NCBI GenBank assembly: GCA_017607445.1
Contig: JAEVHH010000006.1
Coordinates: 3,162,001 to 3,226,000, forward strand
DNA: 64,000 bases
DNA from: Histoplasma ohiense
Lineage: Eukaryota; Ascomycota; Eurotiomycetes; Onygenales; Ajellomycetaceae
Reading direction: 5' to 3'
In this document: one piece after another, positions 58,884 through 64,000 of the stretch
Numbering within the stretch: the first letter of the stretch is position 1
How the letters are laid out: the number at the start of each line of letters is the position of its first letter
Made by a program: the position numbers and the translations under genes
The notes under the pieces: generated by a model
Told to the model about the DNA's origin: nothing
Databases searched by the model: none
What the model saw: the letters and a program-made list of their open reading frames with translations, nothing else

Positions 58884-60027
58884 ATGTCAGAATCAGCTGT
58901 TTTCATTGCTGATTCAGAGTCTATAAAAAGTGATATACTGTCTGTCATTGAGAGCATTTGCTTGAATTGTCTGAAGAGATTACAAAACTCTTCAGTATAC
59001 TTTTGCTTTGTGAATGATGAGCAGATATGCTGTCATATCTACTATATATCAAATAGAAATTGTGCTGCTGTAAGTTTTCTTAAACTGAGATTATTGTAGA
59101 TACTAATAAGATACAGATATCTAAGTACTTTGACAAAACTGATTAATTTTTGATCAATGAATTTCATGAAATACTGCTTTTCAATGAAGTTTTGAATAAG
59201 AGATTTATCACATATCAAATTGTTGTTGCAAGATTTGTACTTGATATGCAGGTCTACAACAACACAGATGAGATTCTAGAATTTTATATAAACTCTGATG
59301 ATTTATTATAACAGCAGAGTGTGATATTCAATTATAACAGTGTTTCAGAAAACATGTTTTCATATTCTGCTATTACATCAGTGTCATTTTTACTGAGCAA
59401 AGATCTTGATGTGTTACTTGAGTTGACTGATAATACAGATGAGAATAATAAAACAGATGATTTTATTAAAATATTAGAAACAAACACAGCAGTATATTGC
59501 TGTTGTTGTATTCAACATTTGAAAACATCTCTCTGCCATCATTGTGAGTCTGCTGAGAGTTGATGTAAAAAATACAAGCACTGCTCAGTGATGAAGCATG
59601 CTTGCATTTCAATAAGTCATTATTCAGATATTTTACAGCATATGGTATTAATTCATATTATATGTCAGCAGATGCTGTTGAATTGACTCAGATAGTTATC
59701 AATACAGCTGAGAATCTAATTCTTACTAATATAAACACTTTGAATATTAATATTTTACAGAGCAATGTGACAGCTGTGATTAAATTCTTTACTGTGAAGA
59801 TTCAGAAGATTCAACAAAACAGTTCTTCTGAGACTTCAATTGAAACAATGATTGATGAAATCTTAGTAACTATATCATCAGTTGCAGCTCTCAAATCATT
59901 GTTGAAACATTATGCTTTATCAGTTGAGAAAATCTGAGATAATAAGCAGATTTGTTTTGATGATAATTTTTTAAATAACACTGACTAAGCTGGGACAGAT
60001 CTGTTGTTTAATTTCTGAATAGAATAA
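58884..60027 (+). pseudogene. Antisense accessory gene in element C''
   Basis: Exon 1 58884-59069 (start ATG kept, MSESAVFIADSESIKSDILS), intron 59070-59116 (47 bp), exon 2 59117-59611 (first codon ATG to ATA; donor after it mutated to ATAAGT), intron 59612-59661, exon 3 59662-60027. The exon lengths of 186, 495 and 366 nt are identical to the other two copies. Exon 3 is open for almost its full length (59602-59937). Cys block: CCCC, eleven residues, C ... C-x2-C. Non-functional. Confidence 0.75.
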
Positions 60028-60029
60028 AT

Positions 60030-61507
60030 ATATTCAGCAGTCATCATTACTTTCTTCATTTTCATTTACTGACTGATTTCTGATAAGTTTTATTAAACTG
60101 TTTTAAGTACTTCTGACTGTTTATCAAGTTCTTCTCAGATTTTCAAGAGTTATCTGTGTGATGGATTAGCATCTGTTAATAATCAACTTACACAATCAAC
60201 TTCTCTTCTGCACTCACTCATTTCTGATCATTGTGATCTCATATAATTCTCGATGTTCTTCCACTCTGTGCTCTGTGCTTGTGTAGTCTCTAATGATTCT
60301 TTCATGTAGCTTTTAATGTTCTTCCATTTCATGCTCTGCATTTATGTAGTCTCTAACAATTTTTCTGTGTAGCTCTTAATGTTCTTCCACTTCATGCTTC
60401 ACTGTGGAGCAGCTTCTGATATTCTTTCACTCTGAATTTCTCTCTATAAGAACCCTCTTCATACAATCTTTTCTTTTGATATCTTTTCTCTTTCTTTTCT
60501 TAATCAATTTGTAATCTGTAATTAGAATAGTATCAAATTGTTAATTGAAGTACATCTGTTACAATCTGCATCTGTACAATTCTTTTATTTGATAAGATAT
60601 TATGTTTGATTATAGTATTGATACTTGTCTAATATAGCTTCAACTTTTCATTTCTCTTGCATATCTATAATTATCAATTCTGCTTGCAAGATTTTTCTGT
60701 TGTGTGTGTGATATAATTCAAGAAGAAAAACATGAAATACAGAATGAATTTCTTTATATTACAGTATAAACTTCAGTTTGTACATCTGTGTACTGCAGAT
60801 ATCAATTATTTGAAAGAGATTCAAAAATCAATGATTTAGTTTGAATGAGAGTTGCAAGATGAATATATTTTTTGTTTATAGTATTATTCAGTTCTCTATC
60901 TTAAAGCTTTTTGATTTATAACACTGATTATAATACTTTTTCTCAGCTGCTTTGACAGCTTCTAGACATTGTTGAATTTTATTTTTCACTTATTTTATTT
61001 ATTTCACTTATTCTACTGCTGACTTTGATGTACTGATACTTGAAGGTTCCACATCTATACAGAGTTCAGTCAGTCAGTCAATCATTGCTTCAGATAATAT
61101 CATCTTGATTGTGATATGAAAAATATTGTTGTATACTCATTGCATCAGAGATATTCACTCTATTCAATTGTCTTGTTGAAAGCTGCAATATATATAAAGA
61201 TAATGTTCAATCATCTGATTCAATTGTTCTGTTTGGCTGTTGGTTTGCAGATGAAAGGCCATCAATAATTTTCATTGAATATGAAATAGATAACATAATG
61301 TGATCAAAACTTGCAATTTATTAATAAATCTCAGTTACTAATAATGTTTATAGATAGATCAAAGTTCTTCACAACTCTTTATACAATAATGTCTGTAAAT
61401 TCTTCTGCATCTAACTCTGAAGATATGAGCACAATTATGACTCATTTGATGAACAAATCAATAAATACAATAATAGCATTATAGATTTGACTTCTTTTTT
61501 TATTATC
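60030..61507 (-). pseudogene. Pol remnant of element C'' (integrase, chromodomain)
   Basis: Minus-strand sequence parallel to 50500-51540: chromodomain region interrupted by the solo LTR (60157-60563), integrase C-terminal part near 60650-61000, and core near 61000-61500. It ends where element B' inserted (duplication candidate TTATC, 61503-61507). Many stops. Confidence 0.7.
60157..60563 (+). mobile_element. Solo LTR of family A
   Basis: 407 bp, TGTGATGGATTAGC ... CATCTGTTACA, flanked by the perfect duplication ATCTG (60152-60156; 60564-60568). No internal sequence is present, so it is a product of LTR-LTR recombination. It lacks about 125 bp relative to the 534-bp form. Confidence 0.9.
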
Positions 61508-62130
61508 TGTGAGATGTAGTGACAGTGTGAAGAGTAACAGTAGAAGATAGTTTATAGCATAGTGAAGATAATAGTAGTATATTGCAGAGTGTAGTATAGT
61601 AGTGTAATGTAGTATAGCTAATTGCCAAGGAAGAAAAGAAAGAGAAAGAAGATGTGTGAAATACATACATCAATATATATATACATATAGAAATAGCAAT
61701 AGTGAGAGTATAATGGAAAGAGGTAAGAATAAGTGAAGATAATAAGAAAATAATAAACAAGTGCATTACAATTGCCCCTCTTTTTTATAAGAGCTGCTCT
61801 CAGTGATTGTATAGATTGCTTGCTAGTAGATAATTGCATTTCTGTATTGTAAGTTTCACTTGTTGATAGCAGTGTATTGATCATATCCTCTAGATAGCTT
61901 GTATACACATTGTTATTGATTTTCTAATGAGGTGGAATTGGTGGATTCTTTGATTGTCAGAGATTGCATGCAGAGAAGCAAAAAGAATTTCTTTTCTCTT
62001 AAAGATTTCTTTTTTTTTTTAACTTGATCATCATCAAAACTTCTTATTCTTCTGCTGTGATTTCTCATTTTCAAAAAAAAAATTTTAAATTTTTATATCA
62101 TCATTCTTTCTCCCCTCTCTTTTTATTGAA

Positions 62131-63041
62131 ATGAGCTCTCTTGAATATTCTGATTTTAAGTAAGTTGTTTTCTCACTGATGCTTATCATGTATTATTGCT
62201 GGTGATCCTTGTCAGTGGTGTTATTAGTGTGGTCATGTGCACCACTAGCTCATTTTCATATAGTGCCATTCACTTTTCACTTATTGTATTGCTCTAGATT
62301 TAGCTCTAATTAATGCATAATAGTTAGATTTCATGTGAATGTTGTGTCTCTAGATTTGAGAATGTTGATTTTTGATGTGTGTTGAGATCAAATACTCAGA
62401 AATGTTGTGAGACTTGTGTCTCTGTAGAGAAATTCTGCAAACTCATGAGTATTTCCTTTTTCTTTTTCTTCAAATTTGTTTTTGAATAGATAGTAGTGCT
62501 TTTAGCAATGTTGATATACTGATAATGATGCTAGATGTGTGATATGCCTCTTCTGAGATGCATCATGTATGAGTGAGTATTTATCTTCACAGAGATGGCA
62601 GCTGAGAAGAACATAATCAGTCACAAAAATCATCTTCATTGTTTAGTTAAATGATTAAACATATCTTGTCTGATGATGCTGTCTGCTTGAGACAGAGTAG
62701 AGATGAATGCTCTATAATTTCAGCACTGAGTGACAGCTGAGTCTGCAGAGATGCAGATTTTGAAGACTGTGATTGTATCTGATTCTTTTAGAGCAGAGAT
62801 GTTAGAGGAAGAGAAGAATGTGAAGAAGAGGATTTTGAGAGTGATGAGTTTCAGAGACTCTGTAATGAAGAAGTCAGCTGAAGAGAGATTAATAAGAGAG
62901 AAGTTAGCTGAAGAGTCAATGAAGAAGATTGTGAAGATACTGATGACTGCAGCAGTGACTGTAATATCTGCTTCTCTTATCAATTTATCACTGATGTCTG
63001 TGAAGCAGAGAGAGAGAGTGCTCTGAATTGTGAAGAAATGA
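62131..63041 (+). pseudogene. Antisense accessory gene in element B'
   Basis: Exon 1 62131-62159 (29 nt, same as in B; MSSLEYSDF, donor GTAAGT). The Cys exon ends at 62444 (donor mutated to ATGAGT) with CECC/CCV..., C, CETC, six residues, C. Last exon 62593-63041 (acceptor CACAG) with a coiled-coil region (EMLEEEKNVKKRIL) and a hydrophobic end. In-frame TGA stops occur at Arg positions. Confirms the gene model of 47092-48038. Confidence 0.65.
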
Positions 63042-63649
63042 GAGAAAAAGATGAAGAGAAATGTCTTTCTTCATTGAATGTGCTGAAGAATGAATAGATT
63101 GATGAAGGAGAGAAGAAGTGAGAAGATAAATGTATTTTGAAATAGACATTTGTCTATATCTCTGCATTCAAAATGAATGCTGGTAATATACAAGTACCAG
63201 AAGAAGTATTGAGCAAGAATGACAGAGAGAAGAAATGAGAGAAATGATGAAAGAAAGAAGAGAAAATGAGAGATGAGAGATGAGATGAAGATGAGTGAAC
63301 TAGAAGTCTTTAGACTTTTCTTAGAACTCATTTTCTTTATTTTTTTCTTATTTATATTTTTTATTTTTTTTTGTATTTATTATACTCAAATTGAATTTTT
63401 TTCTTTTTTTCTTTTCTCTGATAAAATCCTTCTAAAAAGAATGTATTTAATTGAAGTTTGGATGAGATTTGTATTTCTAGTATTTTTCAATTTAAGATTT
63501 ACACTTCTGACATCTTTTAACTTGATGTTTGTGCTTTTGACATTTGAAAGTATGTTGATTTTGTATTTGTCATTCATTTTCTTGTTTAAGAAAGATTTCA
63601 AATATCTGAGTGTTCAATATATTTTCTTTCAGTTCTCATGTATCATTAC

Positions 63650-64000
63650 TAGAATTTCAATCTGTTCATCTCACAAAATATTCTGAAGATTTGTTTTTTT
63701 ATTGTCATTTTTCAAAAATTTCTTCAACTTGATATTCTTCTTCTCCATCAACAAGTTCTGATCCTGGTTCTGATAGAGCTCCATTTCTGTGGTTGTATGA
63801 CTTCAATAAAGATATGTGGAATACAGAATGAATGCTTCTATATGAAGATAGCAGTTCTAGTTTGTACACTTGTTTTCCAATGATATTCAGAATCTTGAAG
63901 AGTCCAACATATTTATGATTGAGTTTGCAAACCAGGCATAACAATTGAAGGTTTTTTGTATTGAGTATAATATAGTCATCTATTTTAAATTATTGAAGTT
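63650..64000 (-). pseudogene. Integrase tail and chromodomain of element B'
   Basis: Minus-strand 63944-63705 is open: KLNHKYVGLFKILNIIGKQV, RSIHSVFHISLLKSYNHRNG, then EEEYQVEEIFEK of the chromodomain. Shows what the family-B reading looked like without element D (compare 39050-39155 joined to 46304-46420). Confidence 0.75.

Larger units (their letters stand above)
56367..61507 (-). mobile_element. Family-C element C'', 5'-truncated, with two insertions
   Basis: 3' LTR at 56367-56600 (234 bp, inverted). The internal region is interrupted by the tRNA-headed retroposon (56643-58368) and resumes at 58382. Then come the antisense gene (58884-60027), chromodomain and integrase remnants, and a solo family-A LTR (60157-60563). 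It is cut at 61507 by element B'. Confidence 0.85.
61508..64000 (-). mobile_element. Family-B element B', inverted, runs off the window
   Basis: 3' LTR at 61508-61770 (TGTGAGATGTAGTG ... GTGCATTACA), then the antisense gene on + (62131-63041) and the chromodomain/integrase end on - (63650-64000, open at 63944-63705). The rest lies outside. Confidence 0.85.

Noticed and set aside
34046..64000. Any intact, potentially active retrotransposon
   Set aside because: Every gag-pol has multiple in-frame stops and mutated catalytic boxes in most copies (YLDN, YLNN, N-S-E).

Overview
This window looks like a chromosome segment of a filamentous ascomycete (Pezizomycotina; my best guess is an Onygenales-type genome with AT-rich isochores). 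The evidence is short GT-AG introns of about 45-110 bp with CTAAC-type branch sites, a fungal-style SPX-EXS (SYG1/XPR1) gene, and Ty3/gypsy chromoviruses that are mutated almost to death. Species-level placement is inference.

Layout. (1) 1-22.5 kb is AT-rich and consists of decayed LTR retrotransposons. There is a family-A LTR at 1-516, a compound family-C element at 1155-10954 (target duplication ATTAT), and a family-A element at 12657-18754 (duplication ATATG). The family-A element sits in an older, unclassified decayed locus that holds a Cys-rich ORF. (2) 22.6-31.2 kb is a GC-balanced gene island with two intact genes on the + strand: a SYG1/XPR1-type SPX-EXS phosphate transporter in 7 exons (1002 aa) and a 2-exon gene for a 670-aa single-pass membrane/coiled-coil protein of unknown function. 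Near-identical 90-bp inverted repeats bracket the SYG1 gene. (3) 31.2-33 kb holds a pogo/Fot1-like transposon fragment, strong palindromes and a GATA/GCAGC minisatellite. (4) 33-64 kb is a nested stack: LTR A contains element B (34046-55800), which contains element D (39156-46298) and element C' (48520-55657). This is followed by C'' (56367-61507), which carries a 1.7-kb tRNA-headed retroposon and a solo LTR, and by B' running off the window end. Nearly every insertion is confirmed by a matching 5-bp target duplication, or 13 bp for the retroposon.

Most notable observation. Families B, C and D each carry, between the end of pol and the 3' LTR, an extra gene on the opposite strand to gag-pol. 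In family C it can be reconstructed in three copies with identical exon lengths (186, 495 and 366 nt; 348 codons) and conserved GTAAGT introns. The genes of all three families share a six-cysteine pattern of the form C-x2-C-x(9-11)-C-x(6-9)-C-x2-C-x6-C, reminiscent of a fungal Zn2Cys6 cluster with an enlarged first loop. A fourth Cys-rich ORF of the same type lies in the unclassified locus at 11.5-12.1 kb.

Other general points. LTR families A, B and C carry an LTR-internal segment complementary to the sequence directly after the LTR, suggesting Tf1/sushi-like self-priming. The mutation pattern is C-to-T mainly at CpG and CpC while CpA is spared, so it is not the textbook Neurospora RIP signature. 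All retrotransposon genes here are broken by stops, mostly TGA.
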